A stretch of DNA of 64,000 nt from an uncultured Gemmatimonadales bacterium (GCA_947259315.1 CAMYLR010000024.1:61226-125225); one strand, 5' to 3'. Positions 1 through 9,031 are shown, counted from the stretch's first letter. The notes: generated by a model from the letters alone, not told the origin. A program made the numbers and translations.

Positions 1-834
1 CAGCAGATCCACGTGAGCGAGGCCGGCACCATTACGTTGCTCAGATACCTGCCTTACATCCAAGGTCTCGGGTTGGCGACGATCGGTTTGATCGCGTTCT
101 GGCTGATCCGGTACAACTTGCGGGTACAACGCGGACAGATCTGGGTCGCCATGGCTCGTGAGAGTGCGCACCAGCTGGGGACCCCGATTTCGTCACTGTA
201 TGGCTGGGTCGAACTCTTGCGTGCCGAGCGCAAGGCGGTCGCTCTCCCGGGAACCAGCGGTGGTCAACCGGAAGTCGACGCCGCGATGGCGCTTGACGCC
301 ATGCAACAGGATGTCGACCGGTTATCGAAGGTCGCCAACCGTTTCGAACTCATCGGCCGACAGCCACAGTTGACCCGCATCGACGTGACCGACGTGATGC
401 GCGATCTGGAACAGTACTGCCGCGCTCGGTTGCCACACCGCGGCAAATCGATCCGACTGATCACTCAGTTCGAGGTTGTGCCTCCGGTAGCCGCCAACTT
501 GACGTTGCTCGAGTGGGCGTTGGAGAACTTGGTCAAGAACGCGGTCGACGCGCTCGAGGATCGAGGCGGGGAGATCACGCTCAGAACCGCTCGCGATGTG
601 GTGAGTGAAACCGTCGAAGTCGAAGTGTCCGACGATGGGCCTGGTATTCCACGCGCGTTGCGGAAGAGGATCTTCGAAACCGGCGTGTCGACCAAGCCTC
701 AGGGCTGGGGCGTCGGGCTCTCGCTATCCCGTCGTATCGTCGAGGACTATCACGGCGGAAGCCTGGACCTGGTGACGGCGGATGATGCGCAGGGCACGAC
801 GTTCCGAATCACCCTGCCAGTGGCCAAATCGTGA
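1..834 (+). CDS. Sensor histidine kinase, C-terminal part (5' end outside window)
   Basis: Kinase core of a membrane-bound two-component sensor that autophosphorylates on His and passes the phosphate to a response regulator, which is not in this window. The frame is open to the left edge, so the gene is truncated here; GTG at 13 is only the first in-window start and related proteins continue further N-terminally. Counting from that GTG, a transmembrane segment lies at about residues 14-33, followed directly by the H-box AHQLGTP (His53), an N-box (NLVKNAVDAL), the G1 box DDGPGIP and the G2 box GWGVGLSLSRRI. No HAMP or PAS domain is visible between membrane and kinase. The stop overlaps the helicase start by four bases (GTGA). 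The HQLGTP type of H-box is common in FCB-group kinases (family knowledge). Confidence 0.85.
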   Translation, partial: QQIHVSEAGTITLLRYLPYIQGLGLATIGLIAFWLIRYNLRVQRGQIWVAMARESAHQLGTPISSLYGWVELLRAERKAVALPGTSGGQPEVDAAMALDAMQQDVDRLSKVANRFELIGRQPQLTRIDVTDVMRDLEQYCRARLPHRGKSIRLITQFEVVPPVAANLTLLEWALENLVKNAVDALEDRGGEITLRTARDVVSETVEVEVSDDGPGIPRALRKRIFETGVSTKPQGWGVGLSLSRRIVEDYHGGSLDLVTADDAQGTTFRITLPVAKS

Positions 835-3080
835 CCCACTCGCTACTCGAAGGACTCAACCCGACCCAGCGAGCGGCCGTCGAGCACGGACCGGGGCCGC
901 TCCTCATTCTTGCTGGTGCCGGTAGCGGCAAGACTCGCGTACTCACGCATCGCGTCGCGTACATGATCGACGCTCACGACGTCGACCCGGGCAACATCCT
1001 GGCGGTCACATTCACCAACAAGGCGGCCCAGGAGATGCGCGAACGGATCGTGCGTCTTCTGACCGCCCGCCCGGATGGCATCCAGGGCGTCTGGGTCGGA
1101 ACGTTCCACTCGGTGTGTGCGCGCGTGCTCCGCATCATCGCCGATCGCTTCGACTACCCGCGCTCGTTCACGATATACGACGGCGACGACACGCTACAGC
1201 TCATCAAGCGCGTGATGGACGGCATGAGTTGGTCGATCGGTTCTGTTGATGCCTACGGAGTTCGGCGTCGAATATCGGATGCCAAGAATCAACTGTTGTC
1301 GCCCGACGAGTACGCCGCCACCCATCGTGGACACGTTGAAGAGGCGATAGCAGAAGCGTATCGCGAATACCGCCGCGCGTTGCGAGCCAACCGGGCGTTC
1401 GACTTTGATGACTTGTTGATGGAGACTGTGGTCGCGCTACGCGATGACGAACGGCTGTTGGCCGGGTATCGCCGCAAGTTCCGGCACGTGCTGGTGGACG
1501 AGTACCAAGACACCAATCATGCCCAATACCAATTGGTTCGACTGTTGACCGCCGAGCATCGCTCGATCACCGTTGTTGGCGACGATGATCAATCGATCTA
1601 CGGGTGGAGAGGAGCGGACATCACGAACATCTTGTCGTTCGAGGACGATTACCCCGAAGCCACCGCCGTTCGACTCGAGCAGAATTACCGCTCCACCCAA
1701 ACGATCCTCGAGGCTGCCCACGCGGTCGTCGTTAAGAACCGCGAGCGCAAGGCCAAGAAACTGTGGACCGATCGCGAAGGCGGTGACCCTCTCCACGTCC
1801 GCGCCGCGGCGGATGCTGGCAGTGAGGCGAGTTGGGTGGGAAAGACGATTCGCCAGTTGGAGAGAGATGGATATCGCGCCAACGATGTCGCCGTTCTCTA
1901 CCGCACAAATGCTCAGTCGCGGGCTTTGGAAGAAGGGATGCGTCGGCGCGGGCTGCCGTACGTAATCGTCGGCGGGACACGGTTCTATGAGCGGCTCGAG
2001 ATAAAGGACGCGATCGCCTACCTGCGCGTCTTGTCGAACCCCGAGGACGACTGGTCGATGACACGTGTCTTGAGGGTGCCCAAGCGCGGAGTCGGCCCCG
2101 CCACGCTGCAGTTGCTGGAGGACGTTGCCGCCGAGCGGGGCGTACCGCTGTCGGTCGCGATCGGCGATCCGATGACGGGCCTTGGGGTCAACGCACCCAC
2201 GGTTGAGGCGCTGCGCGCCCTGGCCGACCTGCTGCGGGAGTTTCGGGCCCGTGCGGCCGAGGAGCCGGCCGGGGTTTGGGTGGCCGAGTACTTCGAGCGC
2301 GCTGGGCTCTTCGCTCACTATCGGGCGTCCAGCGACCCGCGGCGCGAGGAGCGACTCGAGAACCTCCATGAGCTGGTGGCTGGTGTGCAGACGTTTAGCG
2401 GTGAGCACGGGGAACAGGGGCGCGACCTCGGCGCGTTTCTGGAAGAGGTGAGCCTCTTGACCGATATCGATCAAGCCAACCTCAGCGGCGGCGTGGTGAC
2501 GCTCATGACGCTGCACAACGCGAAGGGGTTGGAGTTTCCGATCGTCTTTCTGACCGGATGCGAGGAGGGGCTCTTCCCGCTCGCTCGCGCCATCGACTCG
2601 CCCCGCGAGTTCGAGGAGGAGCGGAGGTTGTTTTACGTCGGCCTGACTCGCGCGAAGGACAGAGTCTTTCTGGTCTACGCCTACGAGCGATATCGCTGGG
2701 GCCAGGCCTCGGCCGGCGGGCCGTCACCCTTTTTGCTCGAGTTGCCCGAGCAGCTGATCGAGTGGGAGGAAGAGCCGCTATCCGGTTGGGGCGGTTCGTA
2801 TGGCCGGCGAGCGTCAGCGCACGATGGGACCGGGGGAGCGGCGTCGGCCTGGGAGACGCTCGCGGTTGACGATGTGGAGGCTGAAGTGACCGCCCAGGAC
2901 GTGTCGGACTTGGCGCCCGATTACCGACCCGGAGAGCGCGTCCAGCACAACGAGTTTGGCGCTGGCACGATTTTGGGAGTGAATGGCGCGGGCCGTGATC
3001 TGAAGGTCACCGTGCGTTTTGATCGTGGGGGTGAGAAGCGGCTAGTGGCTCGTTTCGCGCGACTCGAGAAGGAGTGGTGA
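831..3080 (+). CDS. pcrA: ATP-dependent DNA helicase, PcrA/UvrD family
   Basis: Superfamily 1A 3'-5' helicase for DNA repair and replication restart, 749 aa, close to the usual family length. The SF1 motifs appear in order: Q-motif region NPTQRAAV, Walker A AGAGSGKT (about residues 28-35), TNKAAQEM, Walker B VDEYQDTN, GDDDQSIYGWRGA, NYRST, LMTLHNAKGLEF and RLFYVGLTRAK. The C-terminal motif PGERVQHNEFGAGTI is the Tudor-like tail typical of PcrA, which in known PcrA proteins contacts RNA polymerase. Start is GTG in a GTGA overlap with the upstream kinase, so the two are probably co-transcribed. The symbol pcrA rather than uvrD rests on the C-terminal tail. Confidence 0.95.
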   Translation: MTHSLLEGLNPTQRAAVEHGPGPLLILAGAGSGKTRVLTHRVAYMIDAHDVDPGNILAVTFTNKAAQEMRERIVRLLTARPDGIQGVWVGTFHSVCARVLRIIADRFDYPRSFTIYDGDDTLQLIKRVMDGMSWSIGSVDAYGVRRRISDAKNQLLSPDEYAATHRGHVEEAIAEAYREYRRALRANRAFDFDDLLMETVVALRDDERLLAGYRRKFRHVLVDEYQDTNHAQYQLVRLLTAEHRSITVVGDDDQSIYGWRGADITNILSFEDDYPEATAVRLEQNYRSTQTILEAAHAVVVKNRERKAKKLWTDREGGDPLHVRAAADAGSEASWVGKTIRQLERDGYRANDVAVLYRTNAQSRALEEGMRRRGLPYVIVGGTRFYERLEIKDAIAYLRVLSNPEDDWSMTRVLRVPKRGVGPATLQLLEDVAAERGVPLSVAIGDPMTGLGVNAPTVEALRALADLLREFRARAAEEPAGVWVAEYFERAGLFAHYRASSDPRREERLENLHELVAGVQTFSGEHGEQGRDLGAFLEEVSLLTDIDQANLSGGVVTLMTLHNAKGLEFPIVFLTGCEEGLFPLARAIDSPREFEEERRLFYVGLTRAKDRVFLVYAYERYRWGQASAGGPSPFLLELPEQLIEWEEEPLSGWGGSYGRRASAHDGTGGAASAWETLAVDDVEAEVTAQDVSDLAPDYRPGERVQHNEFGAGTILGVNGAGRDLKVTVRFDRGGEKRLVARFARLEKEW

Positions 3081-3184
3081 GCGTCCACCGGGCGATCCAC
3101 GAGGGGAAAGGGCACTCTGCAAGCGAGTCGAAGGTATGAGGCTTGGAGCCGCGCGCACCGATGTCCCGGTACGGAGAACCCCCC

Positions 3185-3213
3185 TTGAAACGGCTTGGAT
3201 ATTGCAGGATAAT
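3185..3213 (+). promoter_or_regulatory. Sigma-70-type promoter for the orphan CarboxypepD_reg gene
   Basis: TTGAAA at 3185-3190, 17-bp spacer, GATAAT at 3208-3213. Transcription would start near 3220, about 39 bases before the ATG at 3259. It lies in the 178-bp gap after the helicase gene, where nothing else is recognisable. Confidence 0.6.
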
Positions 3214-3258
3214 CGGGGAGCGTTAACGTCGATATTCTCAAACTAGGGCCCTGTCCAA

Positions 3259-3942
3259 ATGACCGCTAAGCATGCCATTTGCACCCTTTTGGGTGCCTTT
3301 CTTTTCGGTATCGGCGTCGTCGATGCGTTCGCCCAATCGGGCTCGACCCACAACACAGCCCCGGCGGCGAGCGCCAAGATCATCGGCACCGTGTTCGACA
3401 GCGAAAGTCGCGAGCCGCTGATCGGCGGCATGGTGATGATCGACGGTACCGGACTGGGCAACGTGACCAACAACGACGGCTACTACTTCATCACCGATGT
3501 ACCGAGCGGTGTGGTTACGATTCGGGCCGAGTACCTCGGCTACGCTTCGATCTCACGAGAGCTCGAGATTCCGTCCGGAGAGACGCTGACCGTCGACTTT
3601 GGCTTGCCCAGCGAGGTCGTGCTCGCCGATGCGATCCTAGCGGTGGTCGAGCGCGAGCCGATCCCGATCAGCGAGAACATCGACAAGTCGTACACGATGA
3701 CCTCAGAGATCCAAGTCAACGTGCCGGATGCACTGCCAGAGGAGACGTGTCGCGCACCGGTGATCGTGCATGGCTCGTACATCGTGAACGGAAAGTGGCA
3801 GATGCAAGCCACAGTCGGGCAGCTCATATGTGGCAATCAGCGCATCGAGTGCCGCCCGGTGGTCGTCTATCAACCCCTCGATGGTAGCGATCCCACAGTC
3901 GTCACCGAGGCGACCGAAGCACCGACCGGCGAGCCCCGGTAA
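3259..3942 (+). CDS. Secreted orphan CarboxypepD_reg-like domain protein
   Basis: 227 aa. The signal peptide is predicted to be cut after AFA at residue 25, leaving Gln at +1. Residues about 34-115 form a CarboxypepD_reg/CNA-B-like beta-sandwich of the kind found at the N-terminus of TonB-dependent receptors. It closely resembles residues 37-125 of the receptor at 50489-53662: both have GNV(T/S)N(N/E)DGYYFI, a YLGY motif, TVDF, and a following (V/I)EREP segment that in the receptor leads into the plug. No plug or barrel follows. The tail instead carries three Cys (near residues 160, 194 and 200) and an acidic/Thr-rich C-terminus. Function is not known. It may be a periplasmic decoy or accessory of the receptor, or a duplicated fragment with a new tail (inference). 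It has its own promoter and stands alone. Confidence 0.8.
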   Translation: MTAKHAICTLLGAFLFGIGVVDAFAQSGSTHNTAPAASAKIIGTVFDSESREPLIGGMVMIDGTGLGNVTNNDGYYFITDVPSGVVTIRAEYLGYASISRELEIPSGETLTVDFGLPSEVVLADAILAVVEREPIPISENIDKSYTMTSEIQVNVPDALPEETCRAPVIVHGSYIVNGKWQMQATVGQLICGNQRIECRPVVVYQPLDGSDPTVVTEATEAPTGEPR

Positions 3943-4015
3943 TCAACCCACAAATCAGCTCTAGCTAGCCAGCGCGCTGCCAGCCGCGGTGGGGGCCTGT
4001 ATCTTGGCGTCTGCC

Positions 4016-4294
4016 ATGAAGATCACACCTGAAGAGGTACGTCATATAGCGCGCCTGGTGCGGCTCGAGCTAACCGCCGATGAAGTCACTCGGTTTCAGG
4101 TCGAGTTGTCGCAGATCTTGGACTACGTGGCCCAGCTGGAGGACATCGAAAGCGGTGTATCGGCTGAGCCACCACGTCCCGATCAACCGCTGCGACAGGA
4201 TGTCGTCGAGCCCTGCGCCGATCCGTCAGCGCTGCATCGCCAGGCGCCCGATTTCGTGGATGGTCTGTTCCGCGTCCCGAGGGTCGTCGAATGA
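4016..4294 (+). CDS. gatC: Asp-tRNA(Asn)/Glu-tRNA(Gln) amidotransferase subunit C
   Basis: 92 aa, the small subunit that stabilises GatA and wraps the GatAB interface in the GatCAB complex. That complex converts mischarged Glu-tRNA(Gln) and/or Asp-tRNA(Asn) to the amide form in the cytoplasm. Family features visible are the N-terminal helix ITPEEVRHIARLVRLEL, the QILDYVAQLEDI segment and the terminal DFVDGLFRVPRVVE. ATG 4016 was chosen because an earlier in-frame start at 3989 would add residues foreign to the family. The stop overlaps gatA by ATGA. A TATCTT -10-like box at 4000-4005, ten bases before the ATG, suggests a leaderless transcript. The order gatC-gatA-gatB with four-base overlaps is a compact operon. 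Confidence 0.95.
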   Translation: MKITPEEVRHIARLVRLELTADEVTRFQVELSQILDYVAQLEDIESGVSAEPPRPDQPLRQDVVEPCADPSALHRQAPDFVDGLFRVPRVVE

Positions 4295-5724
4295 CCCCCA
4301 CCGTTTCTGCGACCGCGATCTCGGGCGACGTCGGGAGCGGTGAAACGAGCGCAGTCGACGTCGTCGATGCTGCTTTACAGCGCGTGGCAACCCTCGACCT
4401 GAACGCTTTTCTTTCGGTGCGTACCGAAGCGGCGCAGACCGAAGCTGCGGAAGTCGATCGTCGAGTCGCCGAAGGCGAATCGCTGGCGCTGGCTGGCGTG
4501 CCGATCGCCGTAAAAGACAACATCGCGTTGAAGGATGGCCCGACCACTTGTGGCTCGCGTCTTCTGGAGCCGTACGTCTCTCCGTATGACGCCACCGTAG
4601 TGACGCGCCTCAAAGCGGCAGGTGCGGTCGTCGTTGGCAAGACGAACCTGGACGAGTTCGCAATGGGATCGTCGACCGAGAACTCGGCGTACGGACCGAC
4701 TTGTAATCCACACGATCGGGATCGCGTGGCGGGTGGTTCATCGGGTGGGTCGGCGGCCGCCGTCGCAGCGGGGGCGGTTCCCGTCGCGCTGGGCAGCTCG
4801 ACCGGTGGCTCGGTGCGACAGCCGGCGGCGTTCTGCGGGGTCGTCGGCATCAAACCGACGTACGGACGCGTCTCGCGTTACGGGTTGGTCGCGTTTGGAT
4901 CGAGCTTCGACCAGATAGGAACGTTAGCGACGTCAGTCGAGGACGCGGCCCAGCTACTGGAAGTCGTGGCCGGTTCGGATCCGTCGGACGCCACCACGCG
5001 TCCCGAGCCGGTTGGAGAACTAGCCGCCGGTATCGACGATTGGGAGCCGCGCGGGGCTCGAATCGGGTGGCCCAAGGAGTACTTTGCCGCCGGATTGGAC
5101 TCGAAGATCCGTCGCGCGTGCGAAACAGCGCTCGAACGACTGGCGGCTGGTGGTGCGGAGATCGTCGAGGTGTCACTGCCGCACTCAGACTACGGCATCG
5201 CGGCCTATTACATCGTCGCCATCGCCGAGGCGTCGTCGAACCTGGCTCGGTACGACGGCGTGCGGTATGGCTTTCGGGCACCAGCCGACGACCTGCAGTC
5301 GATGTACTTCCGCACTCGGGCCGCGTTTGGCGCCGAGGTCAAGCGCCGCATAATGCTCGGTACCTATGTGTTATCGGCCGGGTACTACGAGGCGTTCTAC
5401 AGCAAGGGCACGGCGGTGCGCGCTCGGATCAGGTCCGATTTCGATGCTGCGTGGGAACAGGTCGATGCGCTGCTCGCACCGACGACACCGACGCCAGCGT
5501 TCAGGATCGGCGCGAAGATCGAGGATCCGCTCGAGATGTACTTGAACGATATCTACACCGTTAGCGCCAACTTGGCGGGGGTACCAGCGATCTCTATCCC
5601 ATACGGGGCGATCGATGGATTACCGATCGGCGTACAGCTCATGGGGCCACCGCTGAGTGAGCGCCGGTTGTTCGAGGTCGCTCGATTCCTCGAGCGCGAC
5701 GTCGGTTCTGGATCGAGCCCGTGA
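4291..5724 (+). CDS. gatA: Glutamyl/aspartyl-tRNA amidotransferase subunit A
   Basis: 477 aa amidase-signature enzyme that hydrolyses glutamine and channels ammonia to GatB. The Ser-cisSer-Lys triad maps to Lys75 (VKDNIA), Ser150 (GGSSGGS) and Ser174 (TGGSVRQPA). The very conserved family motif GSDTGGS reads GSSTGGS here (Ser170 in place of Asp, codon TCG), an unusual change next to the nucleophile loop, although the triad itself is intact. Length and the C-terminal NDIYTVSANLAGVPAIS segment are normal. Overlaps gatC upstream (ATGA) and gatB downstream (GTGA) by four bases each. Confidence 0.96.
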   Translation: MTPTVSATAISGDVGSGETSAVDVVDAALQRVATLDLNAFLSVRTEAAQTEAAEVDRRVAEGESLALAGVPIAVKDNIALKDGPTTCGSRLLEPYVSPYDATVVTRLKAAGAVVVGKTNLDEFAMGSSTENSAYGPTCNPHDRDRVAGGSSGGSAAAVAAGAVPVALGSSTGGSVRQPAAFCGVVGIKPTYGRVSRYGLVAFGSSFDQIGTLATSVEDAAQLLEVVAGSDPSDATTRPEPVGELAAGIDDWEPRGARIGWPKEYFAAGLDSKIRRACETALERLAAGGAEIVEVSLPHSDYGIAAYYIVAIAEASSNLARYDGVRYGFRAPADDLQSMYFRTRAAFGAEVKRRIMLGTYVLSAGYYEAFYSKGTAVRARIRSDFDAAWEQVDALLAPTTPTPAFRIGAKIEDPLEMYLNDIYTVSANLAGVPAISIPYGAIDGLPIGVQLMGPPLSERRLFEVARFLERDVGSGSSP

Positions 5725-7190
5725 AGGCGGCTGAGCTGGACTTGGTGCTCGACCGCTACGAGCCGGTGATCGGCCTGGAGGTGCACGCCCAACTCAAGAC
5801 CGCGAGCAAGATCTTCTGTGGGTGCGCGACGACGTACGGGGCGCCGCCCAACACTCAGGTTTGCCCCGTATGTTTGGGCTATCCAGGTGTTCTGCCGGTC
5901 CTGAACGCTGGTGCCGTTGAGTTGGCGATTACCGCCGCGCTGGCGCTCGGCTGTGTCGTGCACGAGACATCGCTCTTCGCTCGCAAGCACTACTTCTACC
6001 CCGATCTTCCGAAGGGGTACCAGATCTCGCAGTTCGATCGACCGTTGGCGACCGGCGGCTCGCTGGCGATCGTGCTCGATGACGATACGGAAAAGTCGAT
6101 CGGCATCACCAGGGTTCACCTCGAAGAAGACGCCGGTAAGTCGACGCACACCGGGTCGGGCACGTTGGTCGATTTCAATCGTTGCGGAACCCCTTTGATC
6201 GAGATCGTGAGCGAGCCCGATCTGCGGAGCCCGCGCGAGGCGTACTTGTATCTACGGTGTCTCAAGCAAGTCCTCGAGTATCTCGAGGTATCCGATTGCA
6301 ACATGGAGGAGGGCAGCCTGAGGTGTGACGCCAACGTATCGCTTCGCCCGGTGGGGAGGTCTGAGTTTGGCACCAAGACCGAGGTCAAGAACGTCAACTC
6401 GTTCCGCTATGTAGAGGATGCGCTGATGTTTGAGATCGAGCGTCAGGCAGGGCTGTTGGAAGCCGGCGAGCAGGTCGTTCACGAGACGCGCCTCTGGGAT
6501 AGTGGGCGCGGGGAGGCTCGACCGATGCGCTCCAAGGAGGAGTCACACGACTACCGCTACTTCCCCGAGCCCGACCTCGAGTCTTTGGCGGTTGACGCCG
6601 CGATGAGCGAAGGGATTCGGTCAAGATTGCCGGAGATGCCCCGGGTCCGCGCCGCCAGGTTGGTATCCGAACACGGGCTGCCAGCGTACGACGCCGAGGT
6701 GCTGACGGCGACCCGCGCGCTTGCCGATTACTACGAGGCGGCAGTCGAGCTATTCAATGAACCCAAAGAAGTATCGAATTGGGTCATGGGAGAGGTCTTG
6801 CGGCTGGCCAACGAGCGCGGTCAATCGGTTCGGCTCGAGCCGACCCCACAGCCAATTGCGCCCACAGATCTGGCGCGACTCCTCGAGAACAAACAAGAAG
6901 GGAGGATCTCAGGCAGTGCGGCCAAGGAAGTCTTAGCGATCATGGTCGACGAAGGCGGCGGTGATCCTCTTGCCATTATCGAAGACCGCGGCCTCGAGCA
7001 GATCTCCGACGCGACCGCGCTGGAAACCGAGATCGAAGCCGTGATCGAGGCTCACCCCGATGAGGTCGAAGCCTACCGCGGAGGCAAGGCGGGGTTGCTG
7101 GGTTTCTTTGTAGGTCAGGTGATGAAACGGACCAAGGGCCAAGCGAACCCCGAGCTGGTCAACAAGATCCTGCGTGAAAAGCTAGGCTAG
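5721..7190 (+). CDS. gatB: Aspartyl/glutamyl-tRNA amidotransferase subunit B
   Basis: 489 aa kinase-like subunit that phosphorylates the mischarged aminoacyl-tRNA and accepts ammonia from GatA. It begins with the signature YEPVIGLEVHAQL, has the zinc-site cysteine cluster FCGC followed by VCPVC in the first 60 residues, the motifs HLEEDAGKS, DFNRCGTPLIEIVSEPD and CNMEEGSLRCDANVS, and a C-terminal YqeY-like tRNA-binding domain ending FFVGQVMKRTKGQANP. Start is GTG at 5721 within the gatA stop (GTGA). Its 3' end overlaps the convergent phospholipase-like gene by nine bases. Confidence 0.97.
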   Translation: MKAAELDLVLDRYEPVIGLEVHAQLKTASKIFCGCATTYGAPPNTQVCPVCLGYPGVLPVLNAGAVELAITAALALGCVVHETSLFARKHYFYPDLPKGYQISQFDRPLATGGSLAIVLDDDTEKSIGITRVHLEEDAGKSTHTGSGTLVDFNRCGTPLIEIVSEPDLRSPREAYLYLRCLKQVLEYLEVSDCNMEEGSLRCDANVSLRPVGRSEFGTKTEVKNVNSFRYVEDALMFEIERQAGLLEAGEQVVHETRLWDSGRGEARPMRSKEESHDYRYFPEPDLESLAVDAAMSEGIRSRLPEMPRVRAARLVSEHGLPAYDAEVLTATRALADYYEAAVELFNEPKEVSNWVMGEVLRLANERGQSVRLEPTPQPIAPTDLARLLENKQEGRISGSAAKEVLAIMVDEGGGDPLAIIEDRGLEQISDATALETEIEAVIEAHPDEVEAYRGGKAGLLGFFVGQVMKRTKGQANPELVNKILREKLG

Positions 7191-8201
7191 CGAGTAAGCG
7201 AACGCTGACCAGAAACGGTCGATGTCACTGGCATCGAGACCGCTCGCTGACGATGCGGGCCACGGCGGCTCGGGGAAATGCTCTTCGACGCGACGCTCTA
7301 TCATTGCCTGCGTCTTGGCGCGGTTTGCGAAGAACCGGGTTGCGTCGTTCAGGGTTAGCGTCGAGATCGGTGCGTTGGCCAGATCGCGCGTCGTCTCACG
7401 GCGCGCGGCGCGAAAGTGTCCGCGCCGCAACCGCTTCGCCAGAGCCAATCGCTCGCGTCCGATCGGATCGAGTTGCTGTGACAAGCTCGATCCGCCCAAC
7501 GTCAGAAGGTCCCGCACGTAGGCAAGCGTCAGCTCGATATGCCGATCCACGGTTTCTGGGGCCAGCCCCCACCGCGAACCATCCGCCATCCGGATCCACA
7601 AGCTGTTCCAGCGATCGCGATTGGAGAGATGGATAATGTGCTGGAAGATCCGCTTGTTGGTTTGAAACGAGAAGAACGGTTGGGTTAGCACCTGTTCGAG
7701 CAGCGCGTCGGGCTCGGTGTGATCATCGGTCACGATCTCACGCGCCAGACGTAGGTACTCGTCCCCGAGGTGTGTGTCGAAGCGGTACTCCCAATACGTG
7801 TGGCCGAGCTTCTTGACGTGCGGGGTCGATACCAGCTGCCGGGGGACAAAAACGTTGTGGGCGATTGTGTCCGCCGCCAGATGGCTCAGGTAGCCCAGTC
7901 CGAACGCCTGCAATTCGGGTGTGTCGGCTTCTTCGAGGACCTCGAAACCGACCGCCCAGTTGTGACAGTGGCGGTTGTACTCGGCGTACTCCTTGGCCTG
8001 GGTGATGTCGGCCGAGAGGTTGCCGTACAGAAACCGTTGTGGATGGGCCGACAACAGTTCACGCACAAGCGGTGGCAAAAGCGCCAAATCACCGAGAATC
8101 TGGGACCCCAGGAAGGCGTGCGTCGGTGGGCCCCAAGCCCATGCCGCCTCAGGGGTAACGAGCAGCAGCAGCAGGGCGATCGTTAGGATCGCAGCGACCA
8201 T
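7182..8201 (-). CDS. Secreted zinc-dependent phospholipase C-like protein
   Basis: 339 aa. An N-terminal signal peptide (hydrophobic residues 4-20) would leave a mature protein starting near WGPPTHAFLG. In the zinc-dependent phospholipase C / S1-P1 fold the N-terminal Trp and a series of His and Asp ligate three zinc ions. Here the N-terminal Trp, HAF, HCHNW, HLAADTIAHN and a HTYWEYRFDTHL segment supply candidates, in line with Pfam PF00882. Substrate unknown; it may be an envelope phospholipase or another metal-dependent hydrolase. It is the last gene of a minus-strand trio with the YtxH-like and DUF948-like genes, separated from the former by only four bases, and converges on gatB. Confidence 0.75.
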   Translation of the reverse strand: MVAAILTIALLLLLVTPEAAWAWGPPTHAFLGSQILGDLALLPPLVRELLSAHPQRFLYGNLSADITQAKEYAEYNRHCHNWAVGFEVLEEADTPELQAFGLGYLSHLAADTIAHNVFVPRQLVSTPHVKKLGHTYWEYRFDTHLGDEYLRLAREIVTDDHTEPDALLEQVLTQPFFSFQTNKRIFQHIIHLSNRDRWNSLWIRMADGSRWGLAPETVDRHIELTLAYVRDLLTLGGSSLSQQLDPIGRERLALAKRLRRGHFRAARRETTRDLANAPISTLTLNDATRFFANRAKTQAMIERRVEEHFPEPPWPASSASGLDASDIDRFWSAFAYSLA

Positions 8202-8205
8202 CGAG

Positions 8206-8583
8206 TTAGTGGAAGAGTTTCCGCTTTCTTTTCTTGGTCAATCTGCGCTCCATGTCGTGGAGCTCTTCGGCGACCGTCTTCCGGATCGATCGCATGCCGT
8301 CCTCGACGACTGCCGAGAGTTCCTCGCTCAGCGTCCCGAAACGATCCTCGGCCTCACCCAGCCACTCCTCGCCTGCTTCACGGGCCAACTGACTGGCCTC
8401 GTCGAGGTGTTTGCGGGCGTCCTTCTTGAGACGCTTGCCCTGCTTGTTGACCCGCTTGCGCACGTCTTTCGCAGTTTTCCGACGTGGACGTGGCGTCACG
8501 AGCATGATGATTCCGGCTCCGAACAAGGCGCCGAGTATGAATGCCGCGCCAAAATCGATGGCGCTCGTATCACGATCGTTCAT
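8206..8583 (-). CDS. YtxH-like membrane-anchored coiled-coil protein
   Basis: 125 aa. One N-terminal transmembrane helix (about residues 10-29, FGAAFILGALFGAGIIMLV) is followed by TPRPRRKTAKDVRKR and a long amphipathic charged helix, the layout of YtxH/gas-vesicle-like small proteins often linked to envelope stress. A Lys/Arg-rich tail ends it. A Shine-Dalgarno-like TAGGAG precedes the ATG. Together with the DUF948-like protein upstream it forms a pair often seen side by side in other bacteria. No enzymatic role is suggested. Confidence 0.7.
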   Translation of the reverse strand: MNDRDTSAIDFGAAFILGALFGAGIIMLVTPRPRRKTAKDVRKRVNKQGKRLKKDARKHLDEASQLAREAGEEWLGEAEDRFGTLSEELSAVVEDGMRSIRKTVAEELHDMERRLTKKRKRKLFH

Positions 8584-8641
8584 CGGTTCTCCTAGCTAGC
8601 GGCCCGGTTTTGTTGATAACACATCGTACGACAATGACGCA

Positions 8642-9031
8642 TCACAAGTAACGCGACAGAAAACGACGCGCTCCCGACAGCGTCGCCACTGACTTGAGCA
8701 GCGGTTGCTGAATCTCGTCCTGGACTACTTCGATCAATGAGGCCAGATCATCGATGCGAGAGCTCACGCGATCGACTGAGGAACCCATCCGATTGACCTC
8801 GCGCTTGGCGGTCGACGTCATCTCCTGGAGGTCGTCGGCCATCGACTGCGCGCTGAAGAGGATCGGGTCCATCTTGACCCGTACCTCATCGACGGTTCCC
8901 TGCAAGCGCTTGGCGGACCGCTTGATGTCCAGCGCTACCGGGATCCCGACGAAGATCAGGAGCAGGGTTAGCACCAGGAAGAACGAAGCGATGATCCAGA
9001 GCGCGATCGTGTTCCAGAGGGCGTACTCCAT
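8642..9031 (-). CDS. DUF948-like membrane protein
   Basis: 129 aa from ATG 9031; a TTG four codons upstream is less likely. One N-terminal transmembrane helix (about residues 8-30) is followed by a heptad-rich cytoplasmic or periplasmic helix, SAKRLQGTVDEVRVK to SRIDDLASLIEVVQDEIQQPLL. This matches the DUF948 family, general-stress-like proteins of unknown function that resemble methyl-accepting coiled coils. It is the first gene of the minus-strand trio. Its start is about 78 bases from the divergent clpB start, so the two may share a regulatory region. Confidence 0.65.
   Translation of the reverse strand: MEYALWNTIALWIIASFFLVLTLLLIFVGIPVALDIKRSAKRLQGTVDEVRVKMDPILFSAQSMADDLQEMTSTAKREVNRMGSSVDRVSSRIDDLASLIEVVQDEIQQPLLKSVATLSGARRFLSRYL

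Noticed and set aside
1437..2516. 359-codon minus-strand frame inside the helicase gene
   Set aside because: No family features, and the helicase motifs are on the plus strand.
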